Shown piece after piece: positions 1-10,570 of a stretch of DNA of 64,000 bases. The stretch is taken from the NCBI GenBank assembly GCA_023055355.1, contig JALJCS010000009.1:25197001-25261000 (forward strand), read 5' to 3'. Position 1 is the first letter of the stretch; every line of letters starts with the position of its first letter. Position numbers and translations under genes: made by a program. The notes under the pieces were generated by a model. The model saw only the letters and a list, made by a program, of their open reading frames with translations, had not been told where the DNA came from and ran no database searches. The stretch comes from Agelaius tricolor. Taxonomy: Eukaryota; Chordata; Aves; Passeriformes; Icteridae.

Positions 1-100
1 GTTTTGGTTTTGTTTGTTTTTGGTTTGTTTGGTTTTTTTTTTTGGTTTTTTTTTTGGTTTTTTTTTTTAGGACTGGTTTGTTTTATTAAAAAAAAAAAAA
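1..100. repeat. T/G-rich low-complexity tract ending in poly-A
   Basis: The window opens inside a tract made almost only of T runs broken by GG or G, followed by a short bridge and a run of about 15 A. The open frame across it is just Phe, Trp, Gly and Leu codons read from low-complexity DNA, not a protein. The left edge is cut by the window border. The same kind of tract occurs at 37170-37337, and as its complement at 54821-54912. Confidence 0.85.
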
Positions 101-2698
101 AAACTATGAGAAGGCAGGCTTCAGAGGAGGGGCTTTGGCTTAAAGCAAAGGTGAGTGTGATCACAGCTGTGGGCTCACAGTCTGGCTTTTGCAGTCCCTA
201 GGTCATATAAAGCATCCAAAGGAAACTCAGTTGTTGAAATTCATTCCTTTCCCTAGAGTTTGCCTCTGTGTCACCTCATGGATGTAGGTTTCTGCATTTC
301 TTTCTGGTTTGGCTGAGCTCTCCCACAAAAAAGGGTGTCCCCTTCCTTTTTCTGGTGATGGTGATTGTGCTGCTGGGAGGGGGAAGATGTGGCAGGCAGG
401 TCATGAGCACTGGCATGAGGAAGGCAGCAAGAAAGGAGACAAACGAAAGGCTGTGGGCCTTTCCAACTGGGAAATCAATAGCATATGAGTATGCAATGTA
501 AGTGTGTAATCACAGCTCCCTCCCCTCTGCCCCAAAGCACTTACATTGATGGGGAGTTGCAGGCCAGAACCAATTAATCCTTGCAACCTGCTAGGACAAT
601 AACTATTAATATTCTTCTGCATGTACTCTGGTTGCTGCACCTGCTTGAAGCCTGGCTGTGCTTGACCCTCAGCAGCTGACCCAAAGCTCCACCAAGGGAG
701 CAAGACTCTCTGATCACGAGCTCTGCAGCCACTGCACTGTTACCTGACTTGCCCCTGTGGGTGTTGGAGAGGCTGACTGCGGGGATGTGTACTTGAATGT
801 CCGAAAAAGGAGGGATTTGCTGGTAAGGTTTTGCCTTATGCAGGAAGGAGGGGTTATTTAAAGGGGCATCTGTGGAATTTTTGAAGTGTAAATGCATTTA
901 GACTTTTCTCATGCTGGTACACCTTCATATAATGAAGCATTTACTCTTTGCCTTATAAAGGTACTTTGTACAATGGGATCAAAACATCCAGTTTTATTTG
1001 TGCCTCTATACATGATCTGTGTATAAAGGTATGGCCTTTGAATAGATCTTCCTTGGCTTTTGGGAAGGTGTATGTATGGAATAGAAGATTATATATACGC
1101 ACATATATATATATATGCTTGTGACAGAAAATGCACAAGTTGTGTGGTAAAGATGCTTGAGAAATGTTAACAAATCTGGTCCAGAGTTGTGTTTTGTGCA
1201 AGGGACTTGTCATGAATGTTAGTGCAGGAGGTGAATGCAGCCTGATTGCTGATAGGAATGTCTGTGTAGCTATGTGTGCTTTTGGAGTGACCATTATTCA
1301 TAGTGCATTTGCATCCTATCTTGACATGGCAAGAGATTATTGCAGTGAAACAGAATTGTTTCCGTGGCTTGGCTACCCCTCCTCATCTTTCTGTGATAGC
1401 CTCAGTGTAAGGTGGCAACTTAGTCACACTTCAGTCACCTGGGCAGGAAAAATGGCCTAGAGAGTGGAAAGGACATGTTTGATTCCTACACTTTCATGGG
1501 AGAGTTTCTGGGAATAGAAGGAAGAAGATGAAAGGAGGCTTTCTTACATGCACAAGTTGCATTGTTTTTTATTTAGACCAACATGTTCAAAAATCGTACA
1601 ACCCAACTGAACCCACCTTCCTTGTGTAGTTATGCTACATTATGAGCTGGATGCAGCCTGAAGCAGTAAAATCAGCAACTTTGTACTCTGGCTGTTACCT
1701 TCATTAACACAGCCTTGCTGATTTAACCTCCTCAACAGCACAGGCTCTGTCCAGCGTGGCTGTGTTCTGTCCAGTCTCAGTTTGGGTAGCTGAACAAGAT
1801 AGACCTGCCTGGGCATGCCCTCATGAGATGTTCTGTACGTCTCATCTCCTGGAGAGGAAAGGAAACTATTTGTCTGAAAGAGTTGTGCTGTATTGATATT
1901 GGGCTTTTACGAACAGTAATTTCTTGGTGATTCAAAGAAAAAAAAATTAATCATGCTAGCCAACTACTGTAAGAGCTGTCTGTAGTTGAGGCCAGCTAAG
2001 GGAGGGAAGGCAGGAAACAGTGGGAGCTAAAGTGAGGGTACATAAACTCTCCAATTTCATGTATCCTAGGTGCCTATTGGTGACTGGTTTCTGTACTATC
2101 CAGCAGCCACAGAGCTGCAACAGATTGGGATGTTGATAAAAAAAAAAAGTCCAGCTGCAGCATGAGGTAAATGAGCTGTGGCATTGCCCCAGAGGGACCT
2201 AGAGCTACGGTCAGCAGTGCAGTCTTCCTTCTCCTTTGGCCTGCTGTGTGCATAGAGGAAAGAAAGAAAAGGCCATTCTGGCTGGCCTTGCTCTGTCTAT
2301 CCCAATGTAAATATTTGTAGCAGCAGCCTTTTCTTCAGGCTTCAAGGAACCTCACAAGACCCCTGCATGTAGGCTCTGCTCATCCCCTGGTCAACCCCAA
2401 GAGTTTTTGGTTTCTTCTTCTTCCTTCTGACCAAAGTGACCCAAATCACCACAAAAATTGAAACAAACCCCTCAAGCTCTCCTGGATGCTGAAGCTTTGG
2501 TTTAGCTGCTGTGAAGGAGGAATGGCCATGTGAAACGTATTGGGGAGGCAGAAGACTTCCAAGCTCTACTTTCTCTCTACACACAGGAGTAATAGCACTG
2601 TAATTCTTTCAGTCCTGGGGATGCTAAGTGAGAAGAGGTTTTGAAATTGTTACAGGGAGGGTCTTAGGGTGACCTTGATCTAGAAGAAACTTTCTTGT
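101..2698. other. No gene seen; single-copy non-coding DNA
   Basis: Stop codons are frequent in all frames and the open frames of 60-113 codons show no recognisable motif. The only clear local structure is an alternating AT/TA run at about 1089-1114 and small A runs near 1939 and 2138. An AT-rich patch around 545-630 with TAAT-type motifs might be conserved, but I cannot support that further. Confidence 0.6.
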
Positions 2699-2699
2699 G

Positions 2700-2835
2700 A
2701 AGCTGCCAGCTTTCCTTGGTGCTTGGGGATAATAATGTTGAGTTTTGGGTTCGATCCTCATGTGGACAATTCACTTTAAAGCTGGACTCAATGGTCCTTG
2801 TGGGTTCTTTCCAACACAGAATGTTCTGTGATTCA
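2700..2835 (+). mobile_element. tRNA-Ile/CR1 composite SINE, TguSINE1-like
   Basis: The left half resembles a decayed tRNA-Ile: a GGATAATAA-containing anticodon-side region is followed at 2748-2758 by an intact Pol III B-box-like stretch (GGTTCGATCCT) and a degraded acceptor end. The right half, about 2775-2835, is a CR1-type 3' end (GGACTCAATGGTCCTTGTGG, then TTCTTTCCAAC and ATTCTGTGATTC-like sequence). A tRNA-Ile head on a CR1 tail is the structure of the passerine SINE TguSINE1, mobilised by CR1 reverse transcriptase. The first 15-20 bases of the head are badly eroded, so the 5' end is approximate. It is a dead copy. Confidence 0.75.
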
Positions 2836-3487
2836 GATGTCTTGAGAGCTGGCAGGAACCTTGACAGTTTTTTTCTGAACTCTTTCTCAAGTTCTCCAGA
2901 AGTTTGTTGAAGCAAAACAAAGACCTTTGCACAACATTTCTGCTTCACCAAAATGGAATTTTTCTAATAAAGAATAAAAAGGTGTTTTGTTAGAAAAAAT
3001 CCAACTTGAGTTTCAAGAACAGATTAAGGCACAAGTGCTTAAAGGCTTTCCTGTGATGTGTTATCTTCTGTCATAAGACTGCATCAGAGTCTCAACTGAT
3101 GTCTAAAACAAAAAAGTTCTGAAAATTGTGGCCTTTGTAGTTGTTATCAAAAATTTGAAAATGTTACCTGAGTGCAGCCAACAGCTGGTGTCTGTCCTGA
3201 GCCTGCAGGCAGCTGAAAGTGCTGTACTGAAGATTTGCTTCCATCTTTTTTGGAACTGGATTTCCTTGAAAGAGACCCAGCTGGTGTCACTGTGGAGGAG
3301 GGAATGTCCAGTGAGCAGAGCTCGTGTCCTGTAGCGATGCTGTGTCTGAACCAGAGGACGAGCATGTGCATGTGTCTGTGTGTGCATGGCATGTGCCGGG
3401 CCTGTGCTGTGAGCACCAGAATTGCAGTCTAGCCAGATAACAAGCTGTTGTTGTTTACAGCACTTGGTTCCGGGCACTTCAATTCCA
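2836..3487. other. No gene seen
   Basis: Non-coding sequence between the SINE and an ancient CR1. It holds only a TG/CATG-rich stretch at about 3360-3402 (repeated ATGTG and TGTGTG words). Frames of up to 124 codons cross it on the minus strand, but they contain no recognisable domain and overlap one another in different frames, which argues for chance. Confidence 0.6.
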
Positions 3488-3925
3488 GAAAGATGTAAAC
3501 AAAATTAGAGGGAATTCAGAGGATTGCAAGGAGAATGATTAAGGGGCTGGAGGGACTGACTTATGAAGAATGCTTGTGAAAGCTAAATATATAGCTGTTT
3601 TGGCTAAATGACTAAAGAGGAGCTATGCTAATGATGTAGGCATACTGGAAAGGCATGAAGAATTGTCTAGTGTGGACTCAGAGCTAGAAGAGTCTCTCAT
3701 GATAGAAAATTTTGAGGAGGAAAGAAAAAAATTGGCAGGAGAGGAAAGATTGTTAATGCATGAAAGAAATTAGATGGTGATATAGCTTTGTTAAGAATCA
3801 TGGTGGAATTGCTGTCATTTGGGACATCTGAAGTTTGGCTGGGCAGAACCCTGGAGAATAATCCATGCACTACAAGCATGAAAAGGTCCCTTGAGAGACA
3901 GTCTAGATGCCTTAATAGATTTTTA
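3488..3925 (+). mobile_element. Ancient CR1-like LINE fragment
   Basis: The part at about 3488-3640 reads as the 3' region of an old sauropsid CR1-type LINE. It shows a ...GTAAACAAAATTAGAG... start, then a block ending AGAATGATTAAGGGGCTGG, then GACTTATGAAGAATG and AGCTAAATATATAG, the conserved order seen in old CR1 copies of birds and turtles. After 3640 similarity is weak and the right end is a guess. It is far more diverged than the CR1 at 4283-4952, so it is probably an early amniote or sauropsid insertion. Confidence 0.6.
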
Positions 3926-4282
3926 TGCTGTCATTAATTTCTGAATCACAGCTAATACTTCCAGTCTGACAAAGAACCATATTCTTTAAAGTGTTTTTCT
4001 TTCTTGCCTTGTATTATTTGTGCTGTGATGCAAATACTGGTGCAAGATGTGAGGAAGTCCTCTATATTAACAATTGAAATCCTTATTGTATCAGCTGCTT
4101 GACTCAAAGACCGTTTTCCTCTTTCTTTTTGCGGAATGTTCATCCAGGTTTGTCTGATAGGTGGGAAAAGGCAGCCTTCTGGATGCCCAGTAAGGTGAAA
4201 ACTCAGTGTCTGTAACTCTGTCCTGTGAGTTGTGTTAGGCTTTGACAGGTTCCCCATTGACAAATGTGGTACATAAAGGCTC

Positions 4283-4860
4283 TGCTCTTTTCACCCTGGG
4301 AGTGCTGGTCAACAGCCGGCTGAACATGAGCCAGCAGTGTGCCCTGGTGGCCAAGAAGGCCAGTGGCATCCTGGCCTGTATCAGGAATAATGTGGCCAGC
4401 AGGAGCAGGGAGGTCATTCTTCCCCTGTACTCAGCACTGGTGAGGCCACACCTCGAGTACTGTGTCCAGTTCTGGCACCTCGGTTTGGGAAGGACGTTGA
4501 GAGGCTTGAGCATGTCCAGAGGAGGCAACAAGGCTGGTGAGGGGCTTGGACCACAAGCCCTATGAGGAACATTTGAAGGAGCTGAGGCTGTTTAGCCTGG
4601 AGAAGAGGAGGTTTAGAGGTGACCTTATTGCTCTTGACAACTTCCTGAAGGGAGGTTGTAGACAGGTGGGGGTTGGTCTCTTCCACCGTGCAGCAGTGAC
4701 AGAACAAGACGACACAGACTCGAGCTATGTCAGGGAAGGTATAAGTTGGATATTAGGAAGAAATTTTTCACTGAAAGAGTCATAAAGTACTGGAATGCTC
4801 TTCCCAGGGAGGTGTCAGAATCACCATCTCTGGATGTGTTTAGGAAAAGACTGGACATGG
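4283..4860 (+). pseudogene. Broken CR1 reverse-transcriptase C-terminal region
   Basis: Within the CR1, one frame from about 4283 to 4500 encodes the conserved end of CR1 ORF2: a LGVLV-type start, [21 protein letters not shown] and [18 protein letters not shown]. Near 4500-4540 the frame shifts by one base, and the next segment (containing [16 protein letters not shown], with a Cys-Val-Gly loop after it) lies in another frame. Beyond about 4710 the matching sequence moves to yet another frame. The catalytic reverse-transcriptase core and the endonuclease are absent. It has no coding function. Confidence 0.85.
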
Positions 4861-4952
4861 CACTTGGTGCTATAGACTAGTTGAGGTGTTAGGGCATAGG
4901 TTGGACTTGATGATCTTAGAGGTCTCTTCCAACCTCATTATTCTGTGATTCT
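4283..4952 (+). mobile_element. CR1 LINE, 5'-truncated, 3' end intact
   Basis: This is the clearest repeat in the window. It covers the 3' part of the CR1 second reading frame and the short 3' UTR, ending in the diagnostic TTGGACTTGATGATCTTAGA and TCTTCCAACCTCATTATTC pattern and a terminal ATTCTGTGATTCT repeat. CR1 inserts by target-primed reverse transcription and usually lacks its 5' part, as here. The copy is inactive because the coding part carries frameshifts and the element is truncated. Divergence looks moderate, so it is younger than the CR1 at 3488. Confidence 0.95.
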
Positions 4953-6398
4953 TTACCTTGCACATTCTCAAAACAGGTAACTGAACACTGGACTGCTCCC
5001 TTCGGGCTCAGAAGTTGATGTAGTTGAGCCCGTAGCATTCCTGGCATGTCACAAGAGCTGAGCCCTCCCAGGGCCATCTGTGAGCTGGAGGGAACTGGGC
5101 CAGTGAGGGAGGCAGCAGCAGAACAAGATGGCAGGAGACTGCCAGGCTGATCAGCAGCATGTGGGGATGGTGCATCTGGTTTGCTCTTATCTCACCTGCA
5201 GCAAGAACTGAAGAGTGAAATTGGTGCTGTTGGCTACTGGGTTTAATGGGAATGAGAGCAGACAGAATTGAGAGCAAGTTTTGTAGTGGATGCTGGCTGG
5301 CACCATGGACTTCCAGAGGTAAAAGGTATTGTGGCTGGAGCAAAAGAGCCAGGATACATAATGGGAATTATCCAGACTGAAGATTATTTGTGCCATGGTT
5401 GCAGACCCAGAGAGAGTTCATGATGGTTTATTAGCTCAGGTACAGCACTATGCAAATTGCAATCTGTTTTCTGGGCAGGAGGCAAGGAGCACCATTTTGC
5501 ATTGCATGCAGTCCAGACTGTTCAGTGTTGCTGGATCTTTCCCAGTCAGTGCAAGGCCTGTTTGAGGGCCTCAGCAGCTCAGCAGTGCCAAGGAACAAAA
5601 CGTGGAGACTGCTGACTCTGGGTGGAAATAGATGCTACTCAGCTTGGACTTTTCGACTAGCCTTGTTATGCTGCTGGTAATGGCATCCTTACCAAATGCA
5701 CCTCAGCAGGGTGGGGGAGCTCATCAGCTCAGATGTGGTGCAGCGGGACTGCAGTTGGGCTCTGGCTCTGAACAACAGACAAGAAACATTGTAGACTTGG
5801 GTTGCCTGTGCTGAACGTGTTGACTTTTGATGAGGGAATCTCCTCTTAAAAAAATAAGTAAGTCCTAGAAAGAATAAAAAATCACCCCTTACCCTCCATC
5901 TTTGCATTAGATAGAGGTTCTGCATTTGTGCCACAATGGGAAAACAGGGAGATGTGAGAAATTAACTAAAAGGTGATGAAGTGGAGAGGATTAGAAACAC
6001 TAGAGGTGATAATCTGCGTTGGCAGATATGAATTGCTCGGGAATAGTAGCGTGCTTGCTCATGGAAGTGGAGAACTTGGAATAGAGGTTCAAAGACCAAT
6101 GGACCTATTGTTTCCCCATTATTATTTTGGCAATCTCTGTGCCCTTGTGTGGCACAACTCATCAAGAGAGAGATGGAGAACTACTCTTCCTACCATTTGC
6201 AGTGTCACCTAAGAGGAGGGACTGTATGTTCGCAGCCCAAAGGATGAGGTTTCTCAGCCCTGGCTCACTGCAGAGAGAGGGATGGGGTGAGAGCAAGATA
6301 ATTGGTGTAGTAATTGTGTTTTTTGCATGCAGGAAATTGATTTGTTACAGCACCTTTGAATCATTGTTCCGTAGGATTTTGCTAATCTCATTCTAACC

Positions 6399-6431
6399 CC
6401 GGCAGAACGTTTGGTGCTTTGCACCTGCCGG
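6399..6431. other. Nested CpG-containing inverted repeat (hairpin)
   Basis: CCGGCA (6399-6404) pairs with TGCCGG (6426-6431), and inside it GGTGC (6413-6417) pairs with GCACC (6421-6425) around a three-base loop. The right arm therefore pairs continuously over 11 bases, while the left arm has an eight-base bulge (6405-6412). CpGs persist here and in the following CAGCGCGATG stretch, unlike the surroundings. Confidence 0.5.
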
Positions 6432-7977
6432 TTGAGCCACAGCGCGATGCTGCTGCCTCCTTTAGTCACTGGAGCAAAGGCACAGCAGCAGAGACCCTGA
6501 AATACATTCCTGCAACTGGGGGTGCAGGATGGAGCTCTGGGTCCCTCTCTGGGTTACACGAATTGCAACTTTGAGAGGAAAAGAGAGACCCAGGGTGTTA
6601 TAAGGAAGAGGACAATTGGTGGCAGACTTGTGGTTGTTTTGCTGTGCTGAGTTTCTGAAGAAAAACCCAAGCAATTCAAAGGCAAAATTAAAGATCATTC
6701 AGACATCCATTTTCTCAAATTCCTGTATAGATGTCTAACGGCAGCATTACCTAATAGCAATGCTCATAGGAAGGGGAACTCTTCTCAAATTAATTTTTTT
6801 GTTTGTTTGTTTTTCTGCAATTCACATGTTTGAACTAAGTGAAAAAAGTAGATTGATACTATATAGTCACTACTTTTGTTAGTAGCCAGAGCTGGTGCTG
6901 TAAAAATGATCACATGAATAGTAAAAAGAGAAACTGTTTGGGAAAATATGGTTGTTTTATGAAAACTGTTACAAAGAAGAATTTCTCATGGCTAGGATGG
7001 CCTTTTTGAAAGAAGTGGAGACTGCTTCTAAGCCAGTACAATATAAGACCTTGAAATCTATTTCTGTTCAAAAATAGAGCAAGATCTGGAACATGGCTGT
7101 CCCACAGTTCGGAAAGCACGATAATTCCCAAGCCCTGGGCTGCTTTGGAGATGTCTAATTTTTCTCCCCAGTTGTGTTTTTAGCCACTATACATGTTAGA
7201 GCTCTATGACTTCCACCATTCAAAGGGGCTTGCATTAAGTGCTAGATAGTAGGCAAGCAAAATAAGTCTGCACCTGCCACACAGACACAGGTGAAGAAGT
7301 TCACATTTCCAAAAGCACCCTGCTCCCAGATCTCTGTTCCTTGGCTTGCTGTGCTGAAGGCAGGCCGTGGAAGAGCCCCTACTTGTCACAGCAGATGGCT
7401 GAGAAATGCTTGTTGGCTCTGTGAGCAGAGGTGGCAGCAGCAGCACAGCCCTTGCAGGTATCTCAGCAGCAATATTGGGGATGGTGGCTACAAAAAGGGA
7501 GCTGACACTCTGTATTTCCCTGGGCAGTTTTGGAGGTGGGCAGCTCTGTTGCATTTGTAAAATGTACAGTGTAGTATCTGCTCTGCAGTCTGCAGTCAGT
7601 GTGGTCAATTTCTTTTTACTCCTGATGTTGGCTCGCTGCAGCTGCAAGGAAGGGGAAAGCATAGCTCTTTTCTTTCATCTCCCTGCATTAAACTTTAACC
7701 ACATATCCCACTTCATGTTTCCTATTGCTGCAGCTTTATGACCAAAACGAGGGACCAAAGATGTACTTGTAGTAAAACCAAGTAGTCCAACAACTTTTAT
7801 GATGTCTACTTCCTGCACCAGGGTTATACTGAGAATGTATGATCTAATGTTTTTTTAGAAAACCATCAGTTCTGCGTTGGAGTTTGAGTTCTGCTCTTTG
7901 GCCTTGGTTGTTGTGGGGTAGAAGATTGCCTAAGTCCTCCTCAATGATTTTTTGCCTTTTCAGAGTATTTTATGTGG

Positions 7978-8020
7978 AAAAAAAAAAAACCAAAACAAAA
8001 CAAGGAAGGAGAAAAAAAAC
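7978..8020. repeat. A-rich low-complexity tract
   Basis: A run of about 12 A is followed by CC-spaced AAAAC words and a second run of eight A. It is simple sequence with the same flavour as the A/C tract at 54821-54912. There is no identifiable retroelement body immediately upstream. Confidence 0.7.
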
Positions 8021-8639
8021 CTGTAAGGGCCATTTGTCTGGGTTAGGTAGACCCAAGGTAGAGTCTCTAATCCAATTTCATGGAGCAGAGGATTCAAGCC
8101 TGGATTTATGCTGCCTCTCTCTAGGAGGTTAAGGATGAGCTGTTCAGTTTGGTTGTCCTTGGCAGTACCTGTTCCAACCTGAGGCTACAGAAATCCTAAA
8201 CTGAGATGTGTCTGTGAGGGGAAGAGTTGTAACCTGTGTCCTTTTATCAAAGATTGTTCTGCCCTACTGCATGAGGGGATACCTTTACCCTTCTGCTTTT
8301 ACCCAGCAGTTTGTTTCTGTCTTGTTTGTTCCTCTTGTTGAGAGTACTCCAACCAGAGCATCTTTGGTCCACTGCAAGCAAATTTCTTATGGGGTCTGAT
8401 CTGGAGCTTAAGGGTTGCATCTTGGAAAACAGACACGTTATTTAATTTGCAGAAACTACAGGACCAGTGACGTGAATGCAAGAAATAAAGCATCTACCTG
8501 GATTCTTGGATTCAATAGTGTCTTGCAGTGCAGGCTGGCAGTTGGAAGAAACACTTTCTCATGCATAAATTTGGGCACCTTTGAGTTGCAAATGACTAAG
8601 AGACAATAAAACACACATTGCCACTTTCATGGGGACACC

Positions 8640-8850
8640 TTTAAAGCCAGGACTGCGCTTTCAATTAACTCTGCCGTATGTGGCCAAAGTCGACAGTGCA
8701 TAAAACTTTGATAATTTCACATTTTAAAAATGTATCGGAAACTCTCATTCGTGTATCGTCACTGAAAATTTCATGAATTGCACATTTCCTGGTGTTAGAT
8801 GTTCAATAAACTTAAATTATGCAGCAATTTACATCTAGAAGATTTGCTTT
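8640..8850. promoter_or_regulatory. Candidate conserved non-coding element
   Basis: An AT-rich block that nevertheless keeps six CpGs between 8655 and 8759, including GTCGAC, ATCGG and GTATCGTC. CpG decays quickly in unconstrained methylated bird DNA, so this retention suggests selection. It also holds TAAT-type words, a near palindrome around ACATTTTAAAAATGT (about 8719-8733) and AATTATGCAGCAATTTA. Enhancer function is inference from composition only; no target can be named. Confidence 0.4.
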
Positions 8851-9905
8851 AAAACTGAAGACTGGCTTCTTCTCTTCTGGGTTGAGAACAGCTCTTTCTT
8901 TTTCTGCCTCCAACAGTTAAAATGGGAAGTTTTGTTCAGAAATCGTTGGAGATCTGTACTGGCCACTTAGTAGGAAAAACTGACATGAGGGAGATGTGAA
9001 AGGTATCAGCAAATGGCTGGACACAGGTGTATCCCTCTTGTTTGAGCTTGATGTTACTTTTTTATTCATTTCATGGGCATCAGTATTGGAAGTATCCAGA
9101 AAATTTTCAACAAGACTTTCTGTATTTTAGTGCTTTTTCAACTAATTGGGGAACTTGAGATTAGAGGGAAGAGCAAACTTGAATGAAACCAGTTTGTGAA
9201 ATCCCAGATGGGAGTTATTAGCAAAGAGTAATTCCAGGATAGGACCAGTCAGGTTGCTGGGGACATCTCCCTAGACTGTAGACTCCCAAGGTAAACTCCC
9301 AGTTTGAGAGGACGAAATTATGGGGTGTTCTGTTCATTGATGCAGACCAGTTCTTGAAGTACCCTGCTCAACTCAAGAAGTGCTTTATTTCCATGCCATA
9401 TCCAAATTTGTACCTTTATCTGAGTGACCTCAAAGGAATAACATGCACTGTGATGAGGAAGACTTTAAACAAAGCTCTCTGGAGCTATTTCCTCCCTTTC
9501 AGTAATCTCATTTCAAAGCTTTTCATGGTTACCCAGCTTTCTCATCCTCCTTGTCCTTACTGCAACCAAGCTGAGAGTATATGCACGTTCTAACACACTC
9601 CTGCTTTTCCATAAATGATCTCTATGCTCAACTATGGATGAAGAGTAAAGAAGAAAGATCAGAACCCAAGGCACCTATGTACATCCTGAGATAGCATCCT
9701 GACAAGCATGCATTCTCAGGTGGATTTTTCGACCATGACAATGATGGTTTGTAAGAGAGGTGTCTTAAAATTGCCTCAAATGTCCCAAAGAGTGCTTCTA
9801 ATCAGGAGATGGATCCTGCAATACTGCTTCATGACTTCCATCACCTATCACATCTAGGAGTAGAAAAAATAGGACATACTATGCAGGTTTTTTTGCCATC
9901 AACTT

Positions 9906-9937
9906 AAAAAAAAAAAAAAAAGACAAAAAAAAAAAAA
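9906..9937. repeat. Bipartite poly-A tract
   Basis: About 16 A, then GAC, then about 13 A. A poly-A stretch can mark a retrocopy tail, but the 300 bases upstream (9600-9900) show no open frame or gene similarity and I see no flanking target-site duplication. I call it simple sequence. Confidence 0.8.
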
Positions 9938-10449
9938 GGTTGGGCCCTGTTAATCCTAGCTGACCATGTAGAAACCAAAGGTTAAGATTTTTCTCTAAAG
10001 TTGTGAGCTAGGCTGGTGGCAGAGCGGAATCTGGAGGACTTGTTCTCTGTCCAGTTCCCTTGCACAGCACTCCTGTGCCTAATGCAGCGCCTCCCTAGTT
10101 TGAGTCTCCCTGAGCAGAGTAATGGGCAGCACTGCTGGCAGAAAAGGTGAAGGAGAGAGCAGAGGTGCAGGGAAGTAGTCAAGGAGAGAGAGGTTCCTTC
10201 TTGTCTGTAAGGAAGATGTCTGAAGGAAGGAATGGGATGGATTTGACAACAGTGCAGGGAGGAGGGGAACAGAAGTGCCTGACAAGCTTTTGAAGCTCTG
10301 TTTGCTTAATGGGAGCTCTTGCAAAGACACAGTCTGCATAAGCCATCAAGAGAAGATGGCTTCTCCCAGGGCCCTTGCAGCTGCACCAGGCTATGATAAC
10401 AGAAATTAACTTCATCTCCTTTGTCTTGCTTTCCAAGAGCCCCAGAATA

Positions 10450-10570
10450 GTAGTTATGAAAACGGTGCTGTTTAATATTGTCTTTGATCGAGCAATCCAA
10501 CGGGAGCCCTGGGCTTGTTCAGCTCGGCTTTGTTAGTTTCAGACCCCAAGGCAACAAGCCGTTGCCTTCA
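10450..10570. promoter_or_regulatory. Candidate CNE with inverted GTTGCC pair
   Basis: CpGs are kept at AACGG, GATCG, AACGGG, CTCGG and GCCGTT within 120 bases. At 10548-10568 there is a perfect eight-base inverted repeat, AAGGCAAC, five-base spacer, GTTGCCTT. GTTGCC/GGCAAC is the half-site recognised by RFX winged-helix factors, here arranged facing outward. The block also has a TTTAATATTG stretch. Regulatory function is inferred. Confidence 0.4.

Larger units (their letters stand above)
4953..8635. other. No gene seen; non-coding DNA
   Basis: Nothing recognisable as an exon. The frame of 152 codons at 7204-7662 on the minus strand overlaps plus-strand frames of 89-111 codons and has no domain. 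Local structures are a CpG-containing hairpin at 6399-6431, a TTTG run near 6796-6812 and an A-rich patch at 7978-8020. I see no repeat family in the remainder. Confidence 0.55.

Noticed and set aside
2700..2775. Functional tRNA-Ile gene
   Set aside because: Only the B box and part of the anticodon side remain; the cloverleaf cannot form and a CR1 tail is fused.
7204..7662. Minus-strand open frame of 152 codons
   Set aside because: Overlapping plus-strand frames of similar quality and no motif; chance.
9600..9937. Processed pseudogene ending in poly-A
   Set aside because: No open frame, gene similarity or target-site duplication upstream of the A runs.
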